Notes: generated from the letters alone by a model not told the origin. Shown: positions 22,885-37,300, counted from the first letter of the stretch. The stretch: DNA of 64,000 nucleotides from Andrena cerasifolii (GCF_050908995.1 NC_135119.1:18567001-18631000); one strand, 5' to 3'. A program made the numbers and translations.

Positions 22885-24764
22885 GGTTGCTGTCCGCTGC
22901 TGATTCCCTCGGAGGGTAAAACGTTCCCACTCCACACACTGCACGGTCCTGTCGAATCGCGTTGCACTTGCGATATTCGGTTTGAATTTCGTTCACCCGT
23001 CTCTTATATAGGCGCGGATCTGCAAGAAGTATAAGCGAATGACGAATGAACGAGCTCCAATGACTGTTGAGTTTGTCGACTTGAGCGAACTCGAGGCCAA
23101 GATATCGAACATCGGAATCGATCGAGGAGCTGCGCTACGTAAAGAGTGATTGCACTCTTATCGGTAAGAACCTTAACCTAACACTGGCGAAACATCGAGC
23201 ATTGCTCTCGGATTGAGCAGCGGTTAATTTAACACTTTTACCTGGAGCGGTGCTGAAAAGCAAATGACAGTGACGTTACAGAGTTTCACAGAATCGAGGG
23301 AAAACTGGGGGAAAATTCGGTCTTTCATTGTATGTATAAGTGTACGTTGCAATAATGCTCCAATATTTCTTCGATGACTCATATCTGAAGACTTTCGAGA
23401 CAAATTAATGATACTTCATAGGAGGCAATTTTATAACTGTTTTCTAGTTTATGTTTCGAGCATGCAACTGAAACGAGTATGTAATCATTGAAATATTGGA
23501 GTGTAATTATGTAGAGGTTATTGTTACCCTCACATGGTAATGCCGAATGCCACTTTTCAAATTAGTTCGATTTCGGGTCGAACTACGAAATTATTAAACT
23601 ATAGCGAGGAGCAATTAAAGATGCTTAATTGTAACAAGAATATTTCTATTGTACTGTAATGCTGAGATCTGGTGATTCCCTTTAACAGTGATTGTAATTA
23701 CAAAACAAATGGTTGTCTTTTACCACTAGTACCTATATTCTATGTATATTCTAGAAATAGTATATTCTAGAGATAGTAAATAACAAATTCGTGACTTTTA
23801 CGAAGACTTAGGTGTATTATTTTTTATTTCTTAATTACAATATGGATTTTTAAACAAAGAATAGTGGAATATGAATATCTATGGATACTTCTATGTAATT
23901 TGAATTTATGGCTTGCTCGAACAATAGAACAGAACAAGCAAATTTATTATCAGTCTTATAATCTTTACACCTGAATTTATCTCGTTATATATTTTTCAAG
24001 AACAATTTTGTAAGGCAAATTTCTGTGTGTACCGCATTTGTCTGTTTTAAGTACTTTTCTTATGCAGTGCATTCTTTACACACAATTTCTTTTTCGCGAA
24101 CGTATTTACACGCGGAACATTGCTGTTTGGCAAAGGCTGATTCCCATCCAATGTTAAATACCTACGTTTCTATTAACAGAAACGTTTGACTTTGTTCCAA
24201 GCGACTGGATTAATTGAAATTGCTGAAATAAACATAAAACATAGCCAATTAAATTAAATTTCTTAACTGTACATTACGAAGAAGGCTCTACGCTCTCGAT
24301 TTATCTGACAATGTAATGAATATTCAGAAGATTTTCTGATTAAATTTCTTGAACGATTATGGATGTTCGCCTGAGTTTTACGAGACATCAAATGTATTGA
24401 AGCAAATCTATTGGCACTGGGTAGTCGTAGCTTTTCAAAAGAGGTATCGCGCTGACTGTAATGAAAAGTAAATGTCGCACGGGATATAACTTTCAAGTTC
24501 AAGGGTGACTGTAAGAATTACAAGGTTTTCTTTTATCAAGATGGAGACGTTATGCATATATTTTAGTGATTAAGTCACTGCCTTACAATGTTCCTTCAAC
24601 GAAAATAAACTTCGTAGAAATTTCAGAGAAATTATGAATAGAAATATTCAACAGGTGGATCTTACAGCACATAAATTGTATTTACACTGTGTACTCGTCA
24701 AAAACAATTCGTCAATTTACAACAAAACATAATAATCTCTCTGAAAGAATTCGCTACCTCTAGC

Positions 24765-24789
24765 AATATATATATGTATATATATATAT
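24765..24789. repeat. TA microsatellite
   Basis: Alternating AT/TA run interrupted once by a G (ATATATATATG then TATATATATATA). Simple sequence with no coding role. Confidence 0.8.
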
Positions 24790-25150
24790 CGTTCCTAAAT
24801 TTCTCTTTACAAAACTGTGCGCGCATTTGTCGAATACCTGCGAGCCGTAATTTACCAACAGCTAAATGCAGCTAACAGAAGAAGAGCCGAAAGTGTTTCG
24901 CGCTTATTGGTGGATGCAATTATTGCACATTGTTTTATTCGGTAAGGCAGTGATTCATTGTTACCGGGGCAAAGATGCTTGATATGTATTAACACTGACC
25001 ACAAACGATCCCCGCCTACCATGAACAGAGAATTATCATCGCGAGTGAAGCAACGATCAGTAAAGAGAGAAATGATAAGCGGAAGAATGAGGTTAACGAT
25101 TCCAAACAATGCACATTAATAGAGATAGCGATTCCCTTCGATAAATGTTA

Positions 25151-25158
25151 TACACACA

Positions 25159-25189
<31 letters not shown>
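25151..25189. repeat. CA/CT microsatellite
   Basis: ACACACAC passes into a CT dinucleotide run with one TTT interruption. Confidence 0.85.
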
Positions 25190-25680
25190 GTACAGAAACA
25201 ATGTTTCCCTCCTCGTGTTAAGCAAGGTAAATCTTTTTTTTGTTATCTCTAATTCGATCCTCTTAAATTAACGCTAAAAAACGTTGTAACGATTGCACTG
25301 TCGACTTCACTAAAGTCATATCGTATTTTTACGCAACAAAATGTTACAGTATAAAAAATTACGACAAGTACGGGCTTCTCGAGTTAATTATCGCTAAACG
25401 ACCACGCTCGTCCCAGCATTGAACGCTGATAAGTGTCTCTTTCCTCGTTCATTCCCGTCGCTCCGCCCGCGTATCACGCGACGCACAGCTATGCTGAATA
25501 GTCATTCTCGGTTCTCTCACCCATCGTCGTCGTCTCTTGAGCGTAGCACATTGAACGTACCCTCACGTTTCATCCCTTTTCTTCTTTCGTCTCGAACACG
25601 CACGGCGGCCATCGTGAACACGACCATCTTCTCGTCACGCTCACGCGAATATCTCCGAAATCGTCAACATACATAATAAT

Positions 25681-26842
25681 TTATTTTGTTATATTACAAT
25701 ATAAGTCGTTCTACATAGTCAAGATAGAGAGCAGCGATTTCTTATTTTTTTTTTCTTTACACTTCGATTGGCACAACAGATGCACGCGCATAGGCGCCGC
25801 AAGCGAAACTGAGGGCGTTGGGGGCTCGAGGCGCCGAGCGGACCCCCGTGCGGCCGTTCACCCCCTTCTGATTCCTCCAGCCTCCCAACCCCTCCAGTTA
25901 AGCTCGCGGTGCTACTAGATCGCTGGTTTCGATGAAAGAGAAAAATGGAAGGGAAAGGGGAGGAGGTTCGGAGCAGAGTTGTGCATTATTCGAATAATGT
26001 TTCGAGTAACTGTTGATGGACAACTAATATAAGTTAAACAACAATGACATTAAGTTGTAAAAGTCCTCTAGCAACTCCCAATCAGAGGGTTTCTTTACAA
26101 GACATAAACAATTGAAAATTAGAAATCTGTTTCCCGACTCGCTTCATAATTTTCAAACGAGCGCACTATTTTACAACTTAATATTATTCTAGCTAAACAG
26201 ACATGGTGCTACATACTGCGCAACGTTTATCCACTGCATCTCGTGTTTTCTCAACATTACTAAATTCTGTTGTGTTGCAGAATTAAAAGTTATCATTAAC
26301 AATCCTTCTCAATAGTTATTCACCGGTAACGGGTATTACCCCGTCGATTCCCTAGTTAAAGAGTCTTTAGCCATGAACGATATTCCATTCCTGGCACAGT
26401 AAAAATTGATTCGAAGAAACCCCAGTGGCGTCTTTATGTCATGGGCACTTTGGGCAGTCGCCAGGGGCCCCATGACAGTAGGAGCCTCCAAATAAAAAAA
26501 AGTCTGATTTTAAGTCCTATTCAGGGGCCCCAGTGCATTGCTTTGCCCCAGGAGCCTGCAATGATCTTAAGACGCTGCTGAGAAACCCCTCCTCGAATAC
26601 TCACTTCAACAAGCACTCGAATAACGCCAAACCCTGATAGGGAAGCGAGGGAGGAATGAAATGAAACAGAAGGAAAACAGACTGAAAACGAACGAGAGCA
26701 GAGAGGAAAGAGGGTACAGAGTGACGTCGAGGGGGGTGGGGGTGAATAATACGTTTATCACTGATATGCATGATTGGGGGGGGGGCTTTGGGCACGATTT
26801 CAGTTACTTAAGTACACGTGTCTCGCGCACGGGACCACGCCA
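25681..26842 (-). other. Presumed 3' UTR / downstream region of trh
   Basis: On the minus strand this follows the trh stop codon. AATAAA-type motifs on the minus strand near 25681-25690 (TTTATTTTG on plus) are possible poly(A) signals, giving a UTR of about 1.1 kb. It contains the hAT-like MITE at 26423-26580. The transcript end is inferred, not seen. Confidence 0.35.
26423..26580. mobile_element. hAT-like MITE (158 bp) with perfect 8-bp TSD
   Basis: It begins CAGTGGCGTCTT and ends AAGACGCTGCTG, and is flanked by an exact 8-base duplication AGAAACCC at 26415-26422 and 26581-26588. The interior is rich in GGGGCCCC-type blocks, like the 3490-3729 element. Non-autonomous. It lies 263 bases past the trh stop, probably in its 3' UTR. 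Confidence 0.87.
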
Positions 26843-28143
26843 CTAGGACGTCGAACTGTACCAGCCGTTCGTCGCCGACTTGTTAGTCGGATGGTAGATG
26901 TGGAACCCTGCACCAGCCGCTGGATGATGGTAAAACTGCGTCTGCTCGCTCAGTCCTGCCGAGGCGTAAGCCGCGGCGGCGTCCAACGCGCTCGGATGGA
27001 CGGCGGCCGAGTACACCTGCGGCTTCAAAGGCAACGGTTGGGCCGGCTCGTACTGGTGCCGTAGCACGGGGTCTGTGTAAGCCGACGAGCTCTCGTAGTT
27101 ACTGATCACGTTCACCGGGTGGAGCTGCTGCTGCTGCTGCTGCTGTTGCTGCTGTTGCTGCTGCTGCTTGTCTCTCGGCGAGACGGACGACGGCGGCGTC
27201 ATCGCTGAGTGGTAGTCAACACTGTAGCCGCTGGCGGTCGAGTAGGAGGACACCAGGCTGGTGAAGGCGTCAGCGCAGCTGGTCCCCGCGCCGGCTTTCT
27301 GATTATGCGCGGCAAGAACGAACTGGTGCTCACCGTAGGTACTGGACCCCTCTGACCCAGGCGGAGTAGGCAGGGGACCGCTCGGCGCGGTTTCCCCGGC
27401 GTAGTAGGTCCCACCTGACGACGGGGTCCTCGTGCTGCCAGTGGACGTGATTCCGTGCACGTTGGCGCGTATCACGCTCTCCCGGTTAGCGTAGAGTTGT
27501 CTCAGGAGAGCAGAGGCTGGCAGCGGGGCGGTGGTCGACTGCTGGGGGCTCAGGTGTCCCAGGTGGTGATGAGCACCGATCCACTGTATCGTGCTCCTCT
27601 GCTGCTGCTGCTTCAGCAGCGTGTCCGTGCTGAAGTCCGTGGGCTGGTGCAGCGTCGGCGAGTGGGATTTGTTCAGGCTAGCCACGGGGAGGTGCTTGGA
27701 CATCGCTTGCTCCAGGTCTTTCACGGAGGTGCCTGTACCGTCGGCGGTCGTCGTTCGATCCTCCACGCGTCTGCACTTCGGGCTGGCCGAACAGAGCACC
27801 TGGTCGCCCCCAGAGATGGAGTGGTTCGACGGGGCCGGACTCAGGGCGTGATTCCTCTCGTTACTCGCGACCTTCGTCGGCGCGTCCTCCTCGTCCTCCT
27901 CCTCCTCGTTCGAGCTGCTGTCGTCCTCGTTGATTTTCCGCTTGCGACCACGTAACTTCACCTCCAGCGTGCTGATGCCACCGACGGTCGTCTGGGGCTC
28001 TTGCTGCAACTGGGCTATGTTGTCGTGGTGCCTGCTGCCCCGCTTCTCGCTCTCCGAGCCCCGGGTGTCCTCGCGATCTTCCGGTGGAGACCTGTGCGGG
28101 TGCTCCTGATGTTGATTCGGCGGTCCACCACGGCTTCTTCCCT
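26843..28143 (-). CDS. trh: trh last exon: C-terminal transactivation region
   Basis: A long terminal exon (433 codons including stop) opens in phase after the acceptor CATTCCAG. It carries a basic RGRKRK stretch that may be a nuclear localisation signal, then an acidic EEEEDEEDA run, Ser/Thr/Pro-rich low-complexity sequence, the glutamine tract and His/Tyr/Ala-rich sequence, ending NGWYSSTS. Low-complexity composition is usual for transactivation regions of bHLH-PAS factors. Frames on the opposite strand here are shadows. Confidence 0.93.
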
Positions 28144-31100
28144 CTGGAATGCGGTGTTAAGTAGTTAGAACAGGGGTAGAGGGATAAAAATGGGTAGGCT
28201 GTAGTTGTACATTTTATGTTTTTTTTTTTATAAATGAAGCTCGAAATACGATACCTCCTCTATCGGCATCCGGTGATCCATTCTCTGGGTCGTTTCCAGC
28301 GGCGTCCTCGCGCTTCACGCCCATGACACCGTCCTCCAATTGGCAGCAGTCCATGATCAAGTTTTCATACTCCCGACCACTGAACAAATGTAAATGATTA
28401 ATTATGATCTTGCAGGAATATTATACAGTAGGATCAGTGATCGGTTTTCACCAGATTTTTTCAAATCAAACCAAAGATTTTGGCATCAGTCTTAAAACGA
28501 TTAAGCGTTCTGTCAAATATATATATTTGCGATTTTAAAGAAGATTGAGAAAATGGAATATCTTAATATTTTTTCTATGGTAATGTGAAGTATAACTTCG
28601 AGAAAGATCGTTGGAAATAGTGACTGCCTTGTTATTTACCTTATGACATAATTGACACAGATGATATTTTGCTCCTCGGCGTTTTTCGAATTGCACACGA
28701 CAGTAGCGCACGTCTGCAACCACGTGTACCCTCCGCTTTTGTTCATCAACCTATAGTAATGTGTCAACACTTGTCCCTTGTGAATCACTGAAACAAATCA
28801 ATTCGTATCTATGAAGGTTACTCGATAAGCTATACAACGACAAATGTTTGCAAGTCGCCCTTAAAATATCGAATTACTCGTCTGTACGGATTATTCGTCT
28901 CGCGTTCTTTTATAGCTTGCTTTTCATTTGTATCTAGTAAAAAGAGACATGAAAATACTCACAGTCAATGTGAGACTTCCGAAGACGATTCGCATCTTCC
29001 CCATGGCACAATGTATAAAGATTTTTCCCCGTTAATTCGTCGGCCGTATAGTCTAATAATTCGGATACCCTGTAAACGAATATAGAGAATTAATTACGTG
29101 ATTCTGAAGGTTTAATGAATTTTAATAAATAGGTAATGGAGGACAGTACTATAAAACATGTTCTCAGGGTGGTCAATAAGTACATATAAAACTTTAAGCT
29201 TCAATCATCCCCGAAACAATTGAGAAATACTTTTGAAATTCCAGTGTACTTTAAGAGAATTTCACGTTTAATTGCCTTTAATAACTATTTCCCAAATACG
29301 CGTTAAATTATTAAACTTCTTCTAAACAGAATAGCTTCAGGATAACTTATGGCACCTGCATCTATCCCTTACAAATCATAATGTTTCAACCCCCTGTTTC
29401 ACGGTTCTCCTTTGGATGAACTTCAAAATTTCTGTGGGTTCTCAAATTTCAGCAGGTAATATTTTCAACTGGCATTCCGTTTTTGCAATTCGGTTGCTCA
29501 GTCAGGAGGCCGAAAAAAGGGTGGTCTTTGGAAATTTTTTACTCAAACGCTATAGCACATTTCTCAAAAAATCTTTTTTCCTTTTAAGGATTGCATCTAG
29601 TACCGTGCATCGTAATTTTGTTGTTTAAAAATATTTATCAATAACTAAGTTATTGTCCATCACTTGAAGGTTCTGTAAAAAAGGCTTCTGCAGTGAACAC
29701 TGCTGCTCAAAAGTCCATCATCTAAAATAAAAAATTCAAAAGAATTTACTTATTATATTATCTAGTATTTGAACGAAGGATTCTTTTATTCGACGCTTAG
29801 TTTTCTTTTAATTGACAAAAATCAGACACGATTTATGATAACAATTTTAAACTTTTACTTTAAACATCAGCCATTTTTTCTCAAATCAATATTTCGAAAA
29901 ATCCTTCGTTGAAATACTAGATAATATAATATAATAAGTAAATTCTCTTGAATTTTTTATTTTAGATGATCGACTTTCGAGCAGCAGTGGTCACCGCAGA
30001 AGCCTTTTCTTCTAGAGAATCTTCGTGTGATGGACAATAACTTAGTTATTGATAAATATTTTTAAATGAAAAAATTACGATGCACGGTACTAGATGCAAT
30101 CCTTAAAAGGAAAAAAGATTTTTTGAGAAATGTGTTATAGCTTTTGAGTAAAAAATGTCTAAAGACCACCCATTTTTCGGCCTCCTGAGTGAGCATGACT
30201 CCTTAAATCCATTAGTCTTGAATGATACAAGAGGAAATTCGTTGACCATCCTGACGAAAAGAAAAATGCCGAGTACGAGTTATTAGCAGAGAAATAGTGC
30301 TCACTTTGGTTCACAGTGTGCTATCCGAAAGTCGAAGCTGATTCGGGTGACGAACATGTCGGTTTCGAGGCGAATTTCGTGCACACTCGGCGGAGGAAGT
30401 GCGATCGCCAAGCCGACCATGCCCATCAAAGGTGGTGCGTTCTTTCTTGAATGGCTAAACGTATACTGCGGTCTCAAACGGCATAGTAACAGTACGACCT
30501 GAATTTATAATAGTTAATTAACACCCACGTTCTCGTTAATTAAATGTTGATTCACGAATTGTCGTGCATGGATAAATGGCGCGCCATCGGGCTGCGATTA
30601 TATAGAATTCTGTTAAATGTATCAGAAACTACTTTTAGCGATCATCTTGTCTAATATACATATATTATACTAGCTTTACTACTCAGCTTCGCCCGAAATT
30701 TAGATTCTGATTTTAATTTTTTTTTTTAAAATCAGATTAAAAAAAATTAAAAATTAAAATTTTTTTTTTTTTGTGAAAACAGTCGCATTTGTCTGGATTA
30801 TTAAGACATAATGATCTGAGGCTCATTTCGTGATCCTAGAGTTTATCGTTCAAAAGTTTTTAGGCGACAGACAAACACACAAACATGTAAAAGCTTTCTG
30901 CTTTATATATTAAGATAATAAGATCAGATTCTGTACAAGTGACAAAGTATTACGCTTGACTAGAATATATTAATTGATATTTGTCACATGTTTATGGCCT
31001 ACTAGAATGAGGATATTTTAGAAGAAATTTTGAAAATTCTTCAATGTACGAAGGTGCACGACACTCACCCTATATCCAGAAGACTTAAAATGGCATCCCC

Positions 31101-34100
31101 GTTTCGTTAGCGTGGATTTCATCCGCACGCAGAACGCTCGGTCGTATCCTTTATAAAGACTGGTTGCTGATAACGACATTACCGCAGACACTGTGGTTAA
31201 ATTAATAAACATTCAATTAATTAATCATTTACGCGTCCTGTGTGAACGGTTAAGAATTTAAATCGAGAAGGTACGGTGTGCCCTTCTTCCCAAATCGTAT
31301 TTCAAGCGACTAAATAATAAAAAAAAAATATATAAAAAAATTGTAAGTGAAACGATTTTATTTAAAATGCACTAAAAACTTATTCTTTTCTTGTACTACA
31401 ATTTCGACGATGATATGTCACTTTAAGTAAAATCGTGGGGCATCAACTATAGTTTATCAATTTTCTGTCACATTACAATCTGTATCCCGCAATTAAAATA
31501 TTTTCTCTCTCACAACAAATTCATTTCGACTCTTGCTTCTGCATTAAAGTGATTCATATCCTGCGATGAAATATCCTGCCCCATGATTTTACTTAAAGTG
31601 ACATATCACCCTCGAAATTGTAGTAAAAGAAAAGAATTAGTTTTTAGTGGATTTTAAATAAAATCGTTTAACTTAAAAATTTGTTTTCCTCCCCAAGAAG
31701 TTGCACAGTCATTCGTAGCTACTTGAAATTTATAAATTGGCAATCTCGTCGTGAACGGCCTTGTCACGACGTAGACAGCGAAGAAGCTGTGCAATGATGG
31801 TCACAAGAAAGTATAAAAGTTTATTGGGACTGCCCTAATTTTTGTTCATAGATCAAAGAGGCTCCTCAGAGTAACTCAGCGATACCAACGCGGTAACAAG
31901 CAGTGCGCCGTTAATGCTCACTGCTGCAGCTGTGCAAAAACACTGCAAAACTTTCATTTAACCATCACCGCATGCCCGAGCAAAAGGCAATCAATGCAGA
32001 AATTCACCGTCGGGATTCGCAGTGGACGTGGAGCCATGTTCCTCGGACGCTGCGCTGCTCGGCGACGCTAAACCGGAACTCGACGAGTGCGGACCGGAAG
32101 ATGCGGGCGAGGACAACACGAGGCCTAACTGCTCAGCGACTTCCGAGTGGTCCTGCTGATGAACGTAATCGAAAACGCTTGATCCCGTCATCTCTACCTG
32201 AAATTCAAACGCACAGGCTCCACTTTTCGCGTCATTGGCTACTGCGAGCGATTCTTTTTCTTAAAAGAAACTCCTGTAAGTTGTTAAACGGAAGTGCCAG
32301 GCACCGCTGGAAAGATTCCACGACTAAACTCTAGGAGGAACGCCCCGAATCGCCGTCACCGTGACGAGTTGCTTCGCGGTGACTTAATCAGAGGAAAACT
32401 TGTCTCTGGGAAAGGGTTTCCTCGGGGTGACTTAATTAGAGGGAAAATTGCGCGGGTCTGAATATGATAGTATCCTTGAAATACTGGCCTGACGTGACCT
32501 GCAGTGCTTTCTTTTATTTTTTGGAGGCAGGTGGAGTCTTTTGCGTTGGATTTCTTAAGGGACGTTTTTGTTTTTTAAACAGTGATTGCTTGTAGAGATG
32601 TTTGGAGTTATTGGTGGAATTGGGTAAGTGGTATTTTTGAGTAATAGAGACGATTAAAAATAATAATAATGATCTTTGAATTTGTGAGAATACTGCAATA
32701 GGAACTTCAGCTATTAAATTTATTCTAGCGTAGTTTTATTCTATGATATGTGTCCCGTAATACTGTTAATAGTGTCAGTATTGTTACTCTTGCTTCCTAA
32801 AGCTTCTTTCTTAAGAAATTGAATAAAGTATATTAACTCAAGGGGTTGATCTATAAAGGATGTCTATATGGTTCTCTAAACTTCCCCCAGTGGCCTCGAA
32901 TTCAAAGTTCTTCGCTGGGTCTACCCTTCACGCATGAATTTCAACTACCTTTTCACGTGGTCCATATCGATATCACGATGAAAGAAGCTTTAGCTAGAAA
33001 TTCAGTGTGCTTTTAAACGATTTAAATTAACGGCAAGTAGTTTCGTTCCGTCTATAGTCAGACACGCATTGACGCTTTTCCATTACATTAACCTTACATT
33101 AAGCTGATTTTTGTGTACTAAAATGGTCCTCCGGATTTTGACTTATCCTGCCAGCACATAAATTATTATGTATCATTACGTACTACCTAACGAATTAGTA
33201 TTCCTAGGAAATCCAGTATCATTCTTCTCGCGAGACAGCCTGCAAAGAAGCTTTACAACCCCGATAAAATTTAAGCTCGACAGGGTCACATTTCAGGGCT
33301 AGACCTGATACCATGCTAGAGCTAATCTTCAACTCCTCGATACTAAATCCCGCCACTATCATCTCCACCCCCGTCGCTATTCTCAACTTACTATTTCATC
33401 TCCAACTTAACCCCGCTAGAACTACCCGAGCTCGTGCAGTGTCGTATACATGCATCGACTCAGTTCTCTAATCTCGGAGACCCTCGAAACGTCTCAAAGG
33501 CGAACTATGTAAATCCCGCCAAGTAGATTACCACCACGGAGGGAGGGGGTGGGAGGTGGTGCGGAGGGGGACAGTCTCCTCCGTCCAGCGAGACTCTTAA
33601 TTCCGACGGAAGTCAATTTCACCCGGCGCTGAAACTTTAATTTCAATCGAACTTGCCCGCGGAATAATAAAACCCTGCCAGGCCCCCGACCTCCCCCCGG
33701 GCTGGTATCAGCGTTAACGCTACAGGCCTATTAAAAACTACCCTGAAACAGCCTCTCCTTCCGTCCATGCAAAATCGACGGCGCCCCGATTTCCATAGCG
33801 GGATGTTTCCCGCCCGCTGCGCATTCCTGCCCCCGGTTCCCGGGGCACGGAGAGATGCCCGTGGAACGCAAGGGCTGTCTGCCTCCGCGGCGGCCATGTT
33901 TGTGGCAACGTCGCCGCCGGTTTCCCGAATCCCCGAAACACCCTATTGATTGCTCTCCACGAGTCTCGCAGAACCGAGCTGGTACACCGGTCACCTCCCG
34001 TACACCTCCTGTTCCTCCCGCTATCGCGTCTCTCGCCCTCCCCCTGCCCCTCTGTTCCCTGCTACTGCCCCCTTCTTCCAACCACCTCCACCTCCTCCTC

Positions 34101-34324
34101 CTCCTCTTCCTCCTCTCTCGCTCTCTGTCTCTCTCTCTCTTTTCTCCATCTACCTTCACGGGCAGCATTAGGAATGGCGAACACGCCGCCGTGCAGAGGC
34201 TACGTGAGCCGCATGCGACCACCCCCGCCCCCAACCACCCATCCTTCCCTCGTCTATGTCATGCTTGGTGCCAGCCAGTATGGCCGCCAACTCATACAAC
34301 CTTCTCCTCTTTTCCTCCCTTGAC

Positions 34325-34358
<34 letters not shown>

Positions 34359-37300
34359 TCCTCTCTCCCTCTCTGTCTCTCTCGTTCTCTCCCGTCCTTA
34401 TCCACCTCTATACCCAGCAACGTTTCTTCTCCCTTCTCTTTTCCGCGCTTCTTTCCCACCGGCGACCACCTTCGCCTACCCTTCTTCTTCTTCTTCTTCT
34501 TCTTCGTCGCCGACTCGTCGTCTACTCTTCATTGAACTTCTCCTTTTTCCACGGCCCTGTTCCCTCCGCCGCTATCTTTGCCCTTCCGGCTCTCGCATAC
34601 GTGCCAGCCTCTCACGTGCACGCCTGTGTCTTATATGTCTTCCGCTTCATTTCACCCACCCCCGCGTCACCTATCTCTGCTCCTCATCCGCCCCTCCCTC
34701 CCTCCCTCCGCCACGTCCTACCCCCTCGCGTGCCCGCCCCCGAGCCGACCTTCCATCAACATCCCTCGCGGAACGAGTCACGCTCGCAACGACCAGCCCG
34801 GCAAACCCAGAGAGTCCGCCGCACACTCACCTGTGAGAGTCCAAGGTAAATCGAGACGGTCTCGGATATGTACAGGAACCGTCCATCAGCGGCGACCGCC
34901 ATCGCGAAGCCGTCCAGAGACTGAAACGGAAAATATGGCAGCGATCGGTCTTCGGGGCTGCTCCTCTTTCCACCCCCTGTCGCCCGTCGAGAAAGTGGCC
35001 GCGCAGTTACGTTACGCGCGGGAACGGCACAGGCCATTTGTAGGACGAATCAGGTGCCGGGTGACTGTATTTTTAGCGGAACTTGGCAACCAGCAGGGTT
35101 AGGGACTTCGTCGACGTCGCTTCGAAGTTACCCTTGCGCGATGCGAATCTACGGTGGGCGTTCTCCAGGCTGAATAGTTGGTCGGAGACGAAATTTCTTT
35201 GGCAAGGATCGAGCATCTACTGTGCGAACCTCGGTAATCAGTGGAGTAGTTTGGGTTGCTCAGGGTGACTCTAAATTTTTAAGAAAGATCCAAACAGTTC
35301 CCTGTGGTGTTGCTTTCGATTTGTCGAAGCTCACGAAGGTGCGCACGGTAGGTAGATCATTTTAAGCAATTCTTGCAGAAAGAATCTTATCTCAGATCGA
35401 CTGCGAAGGCTGAAGAATAGCCATCTGGATTCACTGTAATTTGCGCGGAGGTAAGTTTGAAGCGACGTCGTTTGCTCCGTTGCGAAACATTTCGGTGCCA
35501 AATTGTGGAAAATACAGTCAATAAATACTACTTACAAGGAGAGTATTTTAGGTGTCCGCCTCCGATCATTTTGATTTTTGAATATGTTACAGAGGACCGA
35601 AAAATAAGAAATATTTGGGGGTGAAAACTGCGTTGAAAAATCATTTTTGTGGAATATCTCGAGAACTATTAGAGATGGGGGAATAGTGCCAATGGACGAA
35701 TTTTGTGTCTTTGAATGCGAAATATGACTGACTCACCAGATTTTCAAAAAGTCCATTTGTTTAAATAATACATAAAAATTGTTATTTTTTGTTAATAATT
35801 CTTGTAAATCTTCATCTATTTTCATGCAACGGGGAAAATAAAAAAACACGTATTTCTTATTTTTCGGTCCTCTATAACATATCCAAAAATCAAAATGACC
35901 GGAGGCGGACACCTAAAATACTCTCCTTGTTATTTTGTTTCACGAAGTGGATGAGTTATTATTTTACACATCCGATGCTGCGATCACTTTCACCCTCTGA
36001 TTACGTTTTTGAAATGCTGCGTATAGTTTCAATGTTTGCTGGAGTTTCTTTTCTGATATTAATTGTACCATGAGCCTTAGGGTTTTAAATTCTTATCGAA
36101 TGTTAGGGGTAGTTAGTGTTTTTGAAATAATATATCATTCTTAGGTATTAGTCTATGTAGTTAATTAATTCTTGTGAATTTTGGATGCTATTAGAAATTT
36201 TTCTTAAAGGTGTTCCAGCAGCTTCAGTATATTTTTTAGTAGGCTGTGCGCGATGTAGTCTCTAATGGTTTTGATTCTATACTTACTTGAAGTATATGGG
36301 TGCCTTGATGAACTTCGAAGTGGTCCACCGCGGGGGATGATGTTGACCTCACTCGATTTGCACCTGGAATCAGATATTTCGCCACCGTTATTGAACGTTC
36401 CAATGAATTAATATTTCATTATTATTATTATTAACGGGAAGCCCTTTAGTGTACAGAGATACAAAAATATTACCATTATTACATATAAAGATAAAAAATA
36501 AGAGAAAGTTATAAAATATATATATAAAATAATAACATAAAATAAAATAAAATAATATAATATAAAATAAAATAACAAGGATAAAAATGCCTAATCCCGG
36601 AGCAAGAGAAAATTTACAATTGATTCATACTTCGAATCAAAGCGTAGAGAAACCTACTATATAATTATCAATGAAACGAGTTTACTTCCACATCTACTTC
36701 TAACAGATTTCTTCACAGGAATAGTCAGATCGAGAAGATTTTAAATACCTATCACACTCTGCCGCATTATTGTTAAAATAGGGGGATCACACTCGTAGAT
36801 AATAGCGTGCAGATGCTGCGCACACTTGTGACACTTTGTATTCACCACCTACTACCAACTACTTAGGATGTTATCATCTTCTGAGACTTAGAATGATAAA
36901 TATTAATTCTCCGAGAGGCTGTCATGCAAACAAATATAACGAACGATGAGTAACAACGAAAGAACGAAACTCAATGAATCGAGAACCTGAACGTAAACAG
37001 CCTACACATAATTTAGAACAAAGGCTCCATAAAACAATGAACACCATTCTAATCAACCATCCATATAACTTATTTGATTGCCTACGCCTCTTCTCCATAG
37101 CTCCTCCAATTCTACACAGTTCTATAAAAAGGAAAAGCTTCATTCAAACACACCACCCAAACCTAGTATCACCAACCCTTTCTATAATAAAAAAAAAGAT
37201 ATACCAGCACACCAGTCTCTAAAACCACCCTCCTCGTCAATCCAAAAGCTGCCAACGAAAAACAAACCCCATCGATTTCTAAACTCTGTCGATTTCCAGC

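Larger units (their letters stand above)
22885..25680. other. CREG1 upstream region; no gene seen
   Basis: AT-rich, with no exon chain, RNA gene or clear transposon recognised. The first few hundred bases are the presumed CREG1 promoter. It also holds a TA microsatellite and a CT microsatellite. A more CpG-rich part (25380-25680) precedes the presumed end of the trh transcript. Confidence 0.45.

Noticed and set aside
26601..26842. Purine-rich and poly-G sequence as a possible gene
   Set aside because: Frames are short and compositional, and the region lies just past the trh stop codon.
27455..27955. A 166-residue plus-strand frame
   Set aside because: It is a shadow of the trh C-terminal exon on the opposite strand; the minus-strand protein is recognisable and phase-consistent.
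33855..34849. Long overlapping plus-strand frames (226 and 197 residues)
   Set aside because: They run through the CT-rich simple sequence in several frames at once; composition alone keeps them open, and they are antisense within a trh intron.
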